Shown here piece by piece: positions 12,261-23,769 of a stretch of DNA of 64,000 nt (the stretch's first letter is position 1; each line of letters begins with the position of its first letter). Origin of the DNA: Ochotona curzoniae (taxonomy: Eukaryota > Chordata > Mammalia > Lagomorpha > Ochotonidae); contig NW_024466512.1 of the NCBI RefSeq assembly GCF_017591425.1, forward strand, positions 17,611,001 through 17,675,000, written 5' to 3'. Under the pieces are notes generated by a model. It ran no database searches. It was not told where the DNA came from and saw only the letters and a program-made list of their open reading frames with translations. A program made the position numbers and the translations under genes.

Positions 12261-13589
12261 GGTTCATGCACAGAACCCAAATACAATCTGAAAAATATCA
12301 GGTGACTTGGGGATGGGAGGTTATGGCAGGTGGCACGGATGTCAAGTCCCGAGTCCAGCAGAATGAGCCTCTAACCCATCTGCCCCACCTCCATTGGCTA
12401 CCCACAGCACGTGTGCCACTGGTGTCCACATTGTACTGCCCTGCTAAAATGTAGGCATGTCCCTGGGACTCCTGGAAAGAAAATCAGCAAGAACTTCTTA
12501 TGAGAGACTCTCCTCCCTCCCCCCAAATGTCACTTTGTGGCTACAGTCCCTGTACTGAGAAGTGCAGGAAGGAACCATGAGGGCCCACTCTGAAATCCAG
12601 GAACCTGGAGTGTCCAAGGAAGCTGGTCTATGACAGCAGGATTCTTCTATGGGGAGGATCACCCAGATGAGAGGTCTAGCAGATGGGCCCTGCCTGGGTG
12701 TTTCTGTTCACTGTATCCCTAGCAATAAGGAATCCCTGGCCCCACCACCCTCCTGGCGAGAGGGAATCCCTGGCCCCACAGCCTCAGGCAGCACGATTGA
12801 TTCTGTCTTCTTTCTCCTCTCTCTAAGTGAATGTTTGTTGGAGATGTTGCATTGCGTTTCTGCCTCTTTCCTACGGATCCGTAGATGTAGCTATTTTGGG
12901 GCTTCATGGTGGAGAAACAGCAAACACTGGGCTTCTCTATTACAGCCACATTGAATCCTTTCCCGAGTAGCACCTTCTGAAGCCACAGATGTTGTACACA
13001 GGCAGAGTTCAGATTGTTGTTTCATTTCTAAGAACGCAATAGAGTGGAGCTAGATCTGATATTAGAACTTTGATGCCTGATTTTTGCCCAGATGATGGGG
13101 CACACATGTCAAGCACATAGGCCAGGCTCTCAGCTCTTCAACTTGACTTTCCATGTAATGAAGGTTATCAGGCATGTGCCATTGGAAAGAGGGGTGTGGG
13201 AACAGATGGGGCAATCGGGTTCATGTGTGAGCTTCTGAGCTCAAAGAGGTAAAAAAAAATTAAGTCGTAAGTGTGTTCATTCCAGCTGAGTAGACAATAT
13301 TACGCAGCAGCTGTCAGATATGGTCTGTTGAGTGTCTTGTCTCCCAGTGCGGAGAACCAAACCAAGAGGACCACCCTGGCTTGAAGACACTCTGCAGACA
13401 TCACCTTTGACTCTGGTTTTCTGTGCTAATGATTCAGACTTCCTGCAGAAAGCCTGCTCACTGAGGGTTCTGCAGAGTCATGGGCGATGACTGTGATGAA
13501 CAGTGCAGAGTAAACAGCTGTAGAATGCCTTTGAGAAGCTGAAGAGCACTGGAAATTGGGCCAATGATAAAAACTATTCCGATATCTTA

Positions 13590-13850
13590 ACATTTGTTGA
13601 GTAACCTGTTTGGATTTGTAAGGCTTTCCTTGTATTATCTTCTTTATGAGATGTCACAGCAGCCTTGTGCAAATAAGGGTCAACATCATTGTCAAGTCAT
13701 AGGTGATGCAGTTGTTACGCATCGTTGCAAAATAACTTCTCTGCAGTCACACAGCCAGCAAGTAATAGCATTGAAGGCTTCGATTCTGTGGCATCTTGCC
13801 TTTCCGTTGCTGTTAGTGGTCACAGTGATGGGATTCTCAGTTGAACGTAG
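13590..13850 (-). mobile_element. MIR SINE relic
   Basis: GTATTATCTTCTTTATGAGA, GCAGCCTTGTGCAAATAAGG and CAGTCACACAGCCAGCAAGT follow the antisense MIR consensus, including the diagnostic GTCACACAGC-AG-AAGT segment. Confidence 0.65.
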
Positions 13851-14289
13851 TTCCTAAACTTCCTCATGGCTCCTTCAATAGCAAGAGGCACATGGCGATA
13901 GACTAAGGCCACGTGTCTAAGCCTTTGCCAATCTGAAAAAGACTGCTTCTGTGTTCCTACACACTGATCAATAAATTTACCCGCATCTTCCTTTTGGCTT
14001 TTCTGAGAATATTCATGCCCTGATATCGGTTTATTTTAAAAAGTGAAAAAACGAAGATGTAAAAATTCTCTCTAGGTAATCCTCTCTTTGCCAAAACTGC
14101 CAATGTTGAATGCCAACTCAGTCTAGCGTTATTTTATTTTATAATAATCGTACCATAAGCATGAAGAATGAATACAACACCCAAGGAATATGGAATTTAT
14201 GTAAATTTATTTAGAGGTTGGATATGAATTATGCTATGATAATTTCATTTTTTAATGATTTGTTTGTTTTTATAAATAAAGTCCCAGAA

Positions 14290-14401
14290 CATAAGCAGGG
14301 AACTGGATGGGAAGTAGAAGAGCCAGGATACGAACTGGTGCCCATGTGGGATCCTGGTGCATGCAAGGTGTGGATTTAGCCACTGAGTCATTGTGCTAGA
14401 C
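14290..14401 (-). mobile_element. C-type SINE, truncated copy
   Basis: Only the head half is present: GGAACTGGATGGGAAGTAG, then GGTGCCCATGTGGGATCCTG, then the terminal GTGCTAGACCCA. The tail half is missing at the low-coordinate side. It is immediately followed by a complete SINE in the same orientation that appears to have inserted beside its head. Confidence 0.8.
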
Positions 14402-14419
14402 CCAGGCTATGATAATTTT

Positions 14420-14753
14420 TTTAAAAGATTTATTTTATTTTCTTATTGGAAAATCATATATAATACAGAGAGGAGGAGAGACAAGAAGGAGGGTCTTCTA
14501 TCCATTGATTCACTCCCCAAGTGGCCACAATGGCAGGAACTGAACCAATCTGAAGCCAGGAGCCTGGAGCCTCTTCTGGGTCTCTCACACATTTGCAGGG
14601 TCCCAAGGCTTTGTTCCATCCTCAGTTGCTTTCCCACGCCACAAGCCGGGAACTGGATGGGAAGCAGGCTGCCAGGACACGAACCTGTGCCCATATGGGA
14701 TCCTGGCATGCAATGTAAGGACACTTAGCCACTAGGCTACCATGTTGGGCCCA
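14420..14753 (-). mobile_element. C-type SINE, full length, inserted beside an older one
   Basis: Antisense order: TTTAAAAGATTTATTTTATT tail, CACTCCCCAAGTGGCCACAA, then GGAACTGGATGGGAAGCAGG and terminal CATGTTGGGCCCA. A 15-bp duplication GGCTATGATAATTTT lies at 14405-14419 and 14754-14768. Because the duplicated site abuts the head of the truncated copy at 14290, this is the younger of the two. Confidence 0.9.
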
Positions 14754-14869
14754 GGCTATGATAATTTTAAAAAGAAAAATAAATTCAAAACAAAAGTAAA
14801 GATACCCTATTTAATTTCTTTGTCCATTTCACATTTTGTAGTACACCTGTCCTTTGAGTTTAATGGAAA

Positions 14870-15460
14870 TAGTGTCTAATGTCGCTGTCCTACAGCAATG
14901 GACTTGGTTCACAGAGCCGATAATAACACGCTTGGACTTTGACTGATGGTTGAAAGCCAAAATTTATTAGTGGCATAAAACTTTATAGACTGAGGGTCTT
15001 ACAGGATAAGGGAGAGGTATTGAACTTATCAACAAAACCTATCAACTGGTTCTATACTTTTGTTTGGAATGCTTTTGTTTTGTATATTCCACCAAGTGTT
15101 CTCATTCACATACTGTCCACTCAGCTGTTCTCATTCAAATGATATCCGTTTAGTTATATGAATGGTACCCACTCAGTTGTTCTTATACAAATGATGTCCA
15201 GTCAGTTATACAAAAGGTATCCATTCGGTTGTTTTCATACAACTATCCTATCAATTGTAATCCTGTGTTCACTGACCTCATCCAAATGCCAACACAGAGC
15301 AGAGTGAAGAATACCATGAGATTTGTGTCTAAGAAACCTCAGAGTTTTCAATGACATCTGAATTTTAGGAAGCTCCCCGGAAGGTGTTGTGTCCTGAGAA
15401 CCAAGCCTGCAGGAAGCCGTGTCATGTCAAGATGTGTGCTCTATGGTTTACTAATGAGCA
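14870..15460 (-). mobile_element. LTR-like segment, minus strand
   Basis: On the minus strand, a poly(A) signal (AATAAA, seen as TTTATT near 14965) is followed by a segment resembling an R-U5 region (pieces GTGTTATTATCGGCTC and GAACCAAGTCCATTGC). On the upstream, U3-like side lies a six-unit degenerate 26-bp tandem array (15099-15248). Ends are estimates; no internal retroviral sequence is attached. Family unknown. Confidence 0.5.
15099..15248. repeat. Degenerate 26-bp tandem array, about 6 units
   Basis: Units start at 15099 (29 bp), 15128, 15154, 15180, 15206 (26 bp each) and 15232 (partial). Units 2 and 4 resemble each other (TTCT-AT-CAAATGAT-TCC), as do 3 and 5 (TTATA...GGTA-CCA-TC-GTTG), giving a 52-bp higher-order repeat. 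It lies inside the LTR-like segment, where U3 enhancer repeats would be expected. Confidence 0.75.
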
Positions 15461-16044
15461 CCTAATGAGTCTATAAACTTCCGACACAATAATTCAGCTT
15501 CCTAGAGAAATTCATGGTAAGAGCCTGAAGGCCTAGGATGGATCCTGAAGGCCCTAATCAGTCTTAAGAACTCAACAAAACCAATTGGAAAGGCATTCAT
15601 TTGAGAGAGCTGCTAGAAGTCGTGTGTGCATGTTCCAGAAGCTAATTAAATCTGTTTTAAACAGCTGTAAGAATAAAGAGATGCAATTCTCTGCATAATT
15701 TAAGACTTTTAAATTAAATCTGAGGCGTGGGACTGAAATTAAAATTTTGATCTGTATCTCATTGTTTTAATACTTCAATTTACATACGAAGGCTGGAAGT
15801 TAATAAGGGAAATTCATGGTTATAACTTTGGTGAGATTTAACTGCAAACTGTGAGAGTCATATCCTCATTAGATGGATTCCAGTGATCTGTAATTTCACA
15901 TACAATGAAAGACTTATGAAGGCACGGAAGTGCCCACGAGGTAGTAACACTTCATAAATATTGCAGGAGGCTGTCAGCCGTCAGATGGGAGAGGGGAGGG
16001 CCATGTATTCTTCCTGTGAGCTCCTCCTTTGTTTGAATTTGTTG

Positions 16045-16680
16045 TAGGACTTTTCAGCGCAAGTCGTGGTAGCAACCTCAATTCTTGTCTACACGAAAGA
16101 AGAATGTTCATGGGGACAGGCTCTAGTTTGCAAAGTATGATTTATTTAGGAAAGAGAGAGCTCCTGCCTTAGTGACAGGAAGAGACTGCAAGGGAGGGAA
16201 AACCCTTGCGCAGGGACTGCTGGCATATTTTAAAACTTGCTTCAAAGGAGTTTCTCCAAAAATAAAGGGAAAATTCTGATTTCTATGGTACCTGCTTCTG
16301 AGACAAAAGGCTCCAAAAGGTGTTATCTGTTAACTTCCAGGGCCCCTTTCTAATGATAAATGGACCAGTCAGACACTACTCCCTTGGCAATGGCCTAGGG
16401 ATGGAATTAGGCTGGTTCTTTAGGCGGAAAGCTGATATGTTAATTTGAGACTTGGAAGAGAAAAATGACTCGGATACCCAGGAAACCCTAACTGCCTACT
16501 ATCCTGTCTGACTCCTTGCACAATTTCGGGACAGAGTTTGGCCAACTTTTTCACCTGGGGAAAAGACTATTTGGAGCCTGTAGGGGTGACGTGAAGAGGG
16601 AGTGGGCGGGGCAGCAGTGAGATGAGTTGAGACTGTTCATTTCTCCCTCCGAAAGGAGAAGCAGGAGCTGATTTCAGGAA
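16045..16680 (-). mobile_element. LTR-like segment, minus strand, related to 37605-38420
   Basis: It shares ordered blocks with the segment at 37605: GAAAGAAGAATGTTCAT / AAAAGAAGAATTGTCAT, GACTGCAAGGGAGGGAAAA / GGCTGCAAGGGAGGAAAAG, and ACCCTAACTGCC...TCTGACT. This order reads as an antisense endogenous-retrovirus LTR. Borders are approximate and no coding remnant was recognised. Confidence 0.5.
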
Positions 16681-17101
16681 GCCATGGAGGAGTTAGGCAC
16701 CTTCTTCATGGATTATTCCTTAGGCCATTCAACTTTATTCTCTTCCTTCTCTAATAAGGTAATTGAAACACTTCATTGCTTTGTTCCTTGGTGCTGGAGG
16801 TTAAAAAGGAAATAAGGAAATGAGGCAGGCAATATAGTTTATAGCCTGAGCCCTAGTGTTTGAACACTAATCGGATTACTTAACAACTCTGTAAAGCTCC
16901 AATTCCCTCTCCAAACTGACCCCTCACAGTCTATGCTTAGAGTGTCAGAAGCAGTAGCAAACAAGATGATTTCTGAGTGTTAGATGATGACCACCGCCTG
17001 CCTGCCCACTGGTGAAATAGTATCAGCTGCTGGTAGCTCATGTGAGGAAAGAGGGGTAGTGGTGACAAAGAGCCCTGAGCAAGTACATTAAGAACAGAAA
17101 A

Positions 17102-17437
17102 CCAAGGCCTGGCACAGTGGCCTACTGGCTAAAGTCCTCACTTTGCATGCACCAGGATCCCATATGGGTGCCAGTTCTAATCCCAGCAGTACTGCTTCCC
17201 AACCTGCTCCCTGCTTGTGGCCTGGAAAAGCAGTCAAAGGTGACCCAAAAGCCTTGGGACCCTGTACTGGTGTAGGAGACCTGGAAGAAGCTCCTGGCTC
17301 CTGGCTTTGGATCAACGCAACTCTGGCCATTGTGATCACTTAGGGAGTGAATCATCTGACAGAAGATCTCCCTCTCTGTCTCTCCTCCTCTCTGTATGTC
17401 TCACTTTGCAATAAAAAGAAAATAAATCTTTTTTAAA
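17102..17437 (+). mobile_element. C-type SINE, full length
   Basis: It starts near AAGGCCTGGCACAGTGGCCT, has GTGGCCTGGAAAAGCAGTC and CTCCTGGCTCCTGGCTTTGG, and ends AATAAAAAGAAAATAAATC plus a T/A tail. An imperfect 12-bp duplication flanks it (AAGAACAGAAAA at 17090-17101, AAGAATAGAAAA at 17438-17449). Confidence 0.9.
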
Positions 17438-17479
17438 AAGAATAGAAAATTCAACTGGAGGATTCTTGTGTAGGTCTGG

Positions 17480-17890
17480 TGTCTGGGATGCTCACTGGAC
17501 TGGATCTCCCATTACAGGCCGTGTATCTCTCTTTGTTTTTCAAGGCAGATGAAAGTGCTCAGTGATTTCTACCCAGGGCATTGGAGGTGAGAGGCTGGGT
17601 CTGCTTCGGACCCCGCATGTCTCCCAGGCTACAGCTCAGAACAGGAGGGGCCACAGGAGCCAGTTACGTCACCGGCCTGTGGGATTCCAGTCAACCAATG
17701 GCACACCTGAACGGACATTCCTTAATTGGGTCATAGATTGCTCCTTTAGGCCAGCCCACATGTCTAGTCTATAAAACTCCTGGACATGTATCTCAGCTGC
17801 CCTTTTCGCCACCATCTTCCTTCCGCTCTGCGCGAAGGGGGCCCAGGAGCGCATTTTCCAATAAAGCTTCTGTCACAACTATGGACAACT
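17480..17890 (+). mobile_element. Solo LTR of an endogenous retrovirus, sense to SORCS1
   Basis: A CCAAT box (CAACCAATGG, about 17693), a TATA box (CTATAAAAC, 17769-17777) and a poly(A) signal (AATAAA, 17860-17865) follow each other with spacing usual for a retroviral LTR. A pyrimidine-rich initiator region (CTGCCCTTTTCGCCACC) lies about 25-40 bases past the TATA box. The stretch is GC-richer than its surroundings. No primer-binding site or gag sequence follows, so it is a solo LTR. Borders are estimated because I could not fix the TG/CA ends or the duplicated site. Confidence 0.7.
17769..17777 (+). promoter_or_regulatory. TATA box of the solo LTR
   Basis: CTATAAAAC sits about 75 bases downstream of a CCAAT motif and about 90 bases upstream of AATAAA, inside a segment with LTR composition. 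Whether it is active is not visible from sequence. Confidence 0.6.
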
Positions 17891-20800
17891 TGCTGGCAAT
17901 ACAGAAATTATTGAAACAAGGATTTCTCAAAAAAAAAGCTAACCACTAGTCAATAAGCATTTAAACCAATCCTCATCACTCCTCATCAGAACATTACAGC
18001 TTAAATCTGTACAATGTTAGTGTCTGCTGTTAAGATCTATATTTTAAAAAGAAGTATCAACTATTGTAGATAATGTGTAGTTACTGTGCATTCACACACT
18101 GCTGTTTGGAACATAGACTGGCACAGACGCTTTGAAGACCCACGTATTGTTAACCTCTTGAGCCAAGGATCTGTACGAACCAGGTTGGCTTGTATTCCAC
18201 CTGTCAGTGTTTCCTGGAGTTTCCTCTTAGCTGCCCTTTGTCCTTCTGTAGTTGCAGTCACCCACATCCACTGAGGACCACAACTGCGACATGGGAAAAA
18301 AAATCCAGAAACAAACCAGTCATAACTTTGGAATAAGTATTATTGCAGAATATTCTTATTATTAGTTATTCATTTCTTTCTATGCCTAATTTGTAAATTA
18401 AACATTTCCCCATAGATGTGCATTATAGAATAAAAACATGTATAGATGGGTTAGAATATGTACGTGTGTGTGTATAGAGACATATATATGTGTGAGTATT
18501 TGCAGGCTGAAAAAAATCAGCATTCTTTGATTCCTTGTGCCTAAACTGTGAAGATAGAACAAAGCTAACCTACGGTGATAGAAATGGGAATGATTGTTAT
18601 CTGTGGGAGGTGACAGAGGGGGGATTTAGAAACACAAAAATTGGCAATAAAGTAATCTGGGGGTGGTTAAGGACAATATTTGCTTTGTAAGAAACAAGTT
18701 GTATATTTGATGCTTTCTGGATTTCATGTAGTTCTCAATGAGAACTTTAAATCAGTACTTTATACTCAGGCCCTTGTGGAGTGGAGGGAAGGAAAACCTT
18801 CCTGGGAGCTTTGGGGAAGGCTCAGTTGCCCAGCGCTCTGTCGGCCTGTGTGGGGACTGTGAGGGCCCTTTCCCAAGGACTCACGGAACTCAAGATGAAC
18901 AGGTGAGCCTCAGTGTTTGAAGCAGCAGGTGGTTGCTTTGGGGCAGAATTACAGTTTCTTTTTCAGACCCCTGGCCACCTTTCTAAGGATGGGATTGTTG
19001 TTTTTTGTAACTGTTCTGATGTTACAGTGCACTCCAGCCCACTTTTACATTTGGGGAACGTGTCACTTCTCAGTCTGTACCCCACCCCAACACACCCTCT
19101 CCATCCTGCTCTGTTCTTCCTGTCCACAGTCCCACTGCACTCCCAGGGTGTAAGGTGATGGCAGATTGGGCTGGGTTTGCCAGCACCCTTATGTGTATTC
19201 ATTCAGTCAGTCAGAGATTTAGGATGTACGTGGTGTTATTCATGAACATGGGATATGTTAATAGTCTCCCTATCATGCCGTTTTTGCTGCAGACTCGTTA
19301 AGCTCCATGGCAAGGCGGAGTGTCCATGAACCCTGAGTCAGGCTCCATGCAGAGCTCTGCGTGGACCAGGTCCTGATGTAGGAGCCTGTGTTCTGTCTGC
19401 ATTGGGTCTCTGACGCATTCAGGTGCATCGGGTGCATCGGGGTCGCGTTCCTGGACAGCGGCTGTCAATGCCGAGTTATGCTTAATTTGTTTTCCAGTTC
19501 TTCTCTAAACCAGTGCTACAGACACTGACAGAGTCTCACGCCTTTCATTACTGGGGTTCATATTGACCTCGTTGTGGCCATGTGATGGATTCGTTTTTGT
19601 ATTACAGAAGTCAGTGGAGCCCTTGGAGACTTTCTGTTTGGATTTCATGTGGGTTTTGTGGCTTCCTCAGGCACTTGTTTGGAGCTGGTATTCTCAGTTT
19701 GGTATCTGTGTTAGGATGAATGACTAAAGGGCGTCATGTCTGAGGATTTTTCATGCTAGTGTCCATGTCTGCCAGCTTCAATGAGTGATGAATTTTGGTA
19801 AATTGAAGGACCTCAGCTACATGCATAGCTTTCCTATTGATTGTGAATACTGATCATTTTGCATATTCTCCATCTTTACTGCTGAAGTGTGAGAATGCCT
19901 CACCAGCGAGCAGATTAAACAGAGGCTCGGCATGAAGTTCCTGCCTATTCATCTTTCATGGATCTCAGTAAAAATGTTGACAGAGGAGAGAACAGAGTCA
20001 AAGCTGGGATAGAATTCAAGCAAGGGAGCACAGTTTATTTTTAACTTTTCTGTCCGTCTTAAAAATTTTACAAGCAACTTTCTGGAAACTCCGCCAGGAT
20101 TTGTTACAGTTAAATGAAGTAAAATCACAAATAATCGTAAACCACTTTGTAAGATTCTAAGCAGCTGTGTGAATTTAGGCATCTGATTGAGCCTCTGATG
20201 GCCTAGTTTGGGGGGCACATCAAATAGAAGTGACATCTTCCCTCCTATCTCTAAAGTCATCTCAACAGACAAATAATACATAGGAAAACATTTTGAAAGC
20301 CAGACACATTCGAAATGCACAGTGTCTGAATTGTATTGAACTGAAAAGACTGCATGCGCTTTGTTAGACACCTAGAGAAACCAAAGATATTAACAAACCA
20401 CACCCAGATTTGTGGTTCTTGTCCAGTCAACAGTGAGTTGACTTGTCCAACGTTAACAGGTTTGGAATCCTGAAGCATCCTGTTAAGCATTACTGTGCAT
20501 TTAAAACAGAGTAAGAATAGTCATCAGCTTAGGGCGCATTTTATTCATCTTCAGATAAATCCAACCAGAGGAAAACCTGATATAAATAAACAAATAAACA
20601 AACGAACAAACTAGGTGACCTCAACCTGCCATGTAGCACTGAGGTGTTCGCTCAGGTGGTGCTTGAGCTGCAGAGTTTTATCAAGACATCTCTTGAAAGC
20701 CGCTGATATCAAAAGCTCAGATTCACTGATTTCAAAACCAATAAACTGTGCGAGTTCATTTTGATGAGAGGGCATGTGTAATTTCCGGTTGTAGCTTTAT

Positions 20801-21179
20801 TTTTTTTTCCCCCACTGTCATCTGCCCTGGAGTACTTCCTCACTGCCTTGCCAACGTACTTGAGCCCCCTACTGATTTGTGGTGCGTATGGTACCCAGAG
20901 GGATCGTTTAGATTAAAAATGTTGCCGTGCCAGCTTTGCCCAGCATCCTGCCTAATGTAGTAGCTACCTGTTGCTGTTAGGAGATGAATCATAAACAGGA
21001 ACTTGGCCTCTCAGACCCCAAGGTGTTTTCTCGTCTCTAATGACCATTTGTAACAGGTTTTTACGGTATTTCTCTTCAGTAACATTTAATTTTTTAAAAC
21101 TACCCCATCTGCTTTCAGTGTGACTCATTTATACATCTGTTTCTATTCCCATAACGTGGATTTTTTTTTCCCTCCAACT

Positions 21180-21520
21180 CATTCACTTATCATCTTGCCC
21201 TGCTTTGTTTATTCCATGGCTTCCAGTCTTCTTGGCTCAGACGTCACTTCCTTTTCTTCCTGAGCTTGCCAATCAGCTCAGCTGTTCCTATGACATAAGA
21301 TTACGGTACCATGCACCTTCCTTCCCAGTTTCCCAGTAATAATTTTAAATTTGTTTATGTGATTATCTGAAGAGCCTCTGATTCAGCAGAGTTACATCAT
21401 GGAAAGCTGCATGACATTTGCTTTGTTGGTTGGTTGGGGACTTATCGACAATTTCCCAGTTAGGGCCTGACACAGAAAGCACTCTAAGCCAGGACGGACT
21501 GGCTGAATGAATGAATAAAT
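21180..21520 (+). mobile_element. L2 LINE 3'-end relic
   Basis: A pyrimidine-rich stretch (CATCTTGCCCTGCTTTGTTT, CACTTCCTTTTCTTCCTGAG) leads to GGGCCTGACACAGAAAGCAC and ends CTGAATGAATGAATAAATGA, the characteristic L2 3' terminus. Confidence 0.55.
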
Positions 21521-22209
21521 GAGCAGCGGTCCAGCGGGAGAAGGGCAAGCATACTTGGTCAATGGTTGTTGAGGACGTGGGCTGTCAGCCTTCTCCTCTG
21601 TTTCTTATTTTCCGAAAGGAGTTGACACCTGTGATTAGCTCCCAGTGAAGCCAGGGACTGATGACAGGTGAGTCACGAAGCCATACAGTGACCGCAGTAA
21701 TTAGGCTTACCACTCACCTGAGAGCTCCTGAAGACACAGCCAGGGGAGCCGGCTCATTCCATTAGGATGGGCCAAAAACAACAGCAGCAGTAGAATCCTC
21801 CATGTCCCGCTGTCACACGTGGCTCCTGAACATTCCTATAACTTAGTGCAGAGCCCAAACCCAGCGACTTGTCCTCATCTCAAACATGCCGGGGGACTTC
21901 ACATGGGACTGGAGTAGCAAATCGGGGTTCTTTGCTCTCGGGGTTCTTAAGTGTGTGATATTACATACTTACATGTGTGTAAAGGCATATGTATGTGTGG
22001 TTGGCTCTTCAGTGCAGTGGTTGCCTTACGAATGCACTAGTCCAAACGATGAATATCTACTTTCTTTCACCTGTTATGCACCAACGGCATTATTGCTCAT
22101 AGGGATTTAATGCTGTGAGGTCAAAAAGCCAGCATGACAGAATGTGGGAGGTGTTTTATATAACTGACATGAAGTCTAAATCCAGACCAATGTTAGGAAA
22201 AGAGGAAAA

Positions 22210-22560
22210 AAGCTTTTGCTTATTTGAAAGGCAGATTCACAGGGTGGGAGAGAATGAGAACTTTCATCCACTGACTCATCCCTCAAGTGGCTGCAGCAGC
22301 CAAAGCTGGGCCAGCCTAGAGCAAAAAAAACCCTGGAAACCTCTCCGGCTTTCCCACCTGGGTGCAGGGGCCCAGCTACCTCTCCGGCTCTCCCACATGG
22401 GTGCAGGGGCTCAGCTGCGTGGGCCAACATCTGCTGCTTTGCCAAGCACTCTAGCAGGGAGCTGGACTGCACATAGAGCAGTCAGGACTCAAACTGGTGC
22501 CCAGAACGATGCCACTGCTGCTGATGGAGGCCTCAACTTCTGCACTACGATGCGGGCACC
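22210..22560 (-). mobile_element. Old C-type SINE with an internal 39-bp duplication
   Basis: Antisense order: TTATTTGAAAGGCAGATTCA, CCTCAAGTGGCTGCAGCAGC, GGGAGCTGGACTGC, TGCGGGCACCCAACATGG. Two copies of a 39-bp block (22340-22378 and 22379-22417, four mismatches) sit side by side in the body. A 170-residue open frame across it is SINE-derived. Confidence 0.75.
22340..22417. repeat. Tandem duplication, 2 x 39 bp
   Basis: Both units start CCTCTCCGGCT and continue through GGGTGCAGGGG. They differ at four of 39 positions and are directly adjacent. Confidence 0.85.
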
Positions 22561-23769
22561 CAACATGGCATTCTTTGCTTTTGTGGGAGTAACGGCTGTT
22601 TTGAAGCAGAGAGGAGGGTGGCTGTAAATCTGGCTTCTGCCTTCTCACAAGTCACGACCCAAACCTGACGCCCATGCTGTATTCCCCATCTTCCCTTACC
22701 CTGCCCTGCTTCCTGTTACTACTGGAAACCATGTAGCTTGTTTTATTGAGTGAATAAACCCAGCTACTCATGTTGTTTCCTCTATTCATTTTTAAAACTG
22801 TGTTTTACCACCGTGAACACTCCTGGGCTTGACTTTCTGGCACCTCTTTGGGAAGGCCAGAGTGTGGGAGACAGAACCACCTCACCAGACACACAAAGAG
22901 AACTTGACCGATTCACTTTAGTTGTCCTGATGAAGGCAAATCAGCAGCAACGGTTGACATTTATCAGTGCACGGAAGTCAAGCAGCTGTTAGCATCAGGC
23001 TTCTAGTTAGTGCTTTTCTCATTTTTAATGGATTTTTTCCCCCCTCACTCTAAGGGCGAATCTCGCCGGTGTGCTTACTGAGAGCTGGCAGCCACCTGTC
23101 CCCACATACAACACTTTGCTGGCCATAGAGCAGGGCAGTAGGTCACATGGATTCATAGGATTTGAACCACTTTTTCCTCTCCTTGTAAATGAATTTTTAA
23201 ATGTCAGCGTTTTAAACCTGGCCTTTTCAAAAACTATGATACCATGTGAACCGGACTTAATTGAAAATACGTTCTAGGCCAAAGGTTTTTCTGCCTATTT
23301 TTCCCCATGATGAGAAAGGTTCTCAAAGCACATGTCACCAGGAAAAAATGAAATAAAGAGAGAGAAAAGAGAGAGAGAAAAACAAAGAGACAAAGAGGCT
23401 ATGTGAAAGAAGTTGGCTCACCTGAATTTGGTCTAAGTAACATTGTTGCTTAAAGATACAATGGAAATAAAATCTGACCTTCTAGCTGCCTTTTACTAAT
23501 TTTGTTTTTTAGCAGACCTGGGGTTCACAATTCCCTGCCTACCCAAGGCAAATGCAGAATCTATATGATTCTGAGCAGACTTTTAAAATAAATATTCTAG
23601 ATGTCTCATTGCTGCATTGTGGTTTTTTTTCTTTTTGTCACCATTTATTTTTGAGTAGCATTTTACTAATTGCACGTGTGTTCTACGTACCAATTTTTAG
23701 TTAAGATGGTAAGGGAATGTGTTGTCTGTCTCTTAGCCTGTCTGTGGCACTCCAGGGCTCGAGCCTGGG

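Noticed and set aside
15099..15248. Possible CRISPR-like array
   Set aside because: The units are directly adjacent and degenerate with no spacers, and the genome is mammalian.
22115..22627. 170-residue open frame
   Set aside because: Covered by an old C-SINE with an internal duplication; no protein family resemblance.
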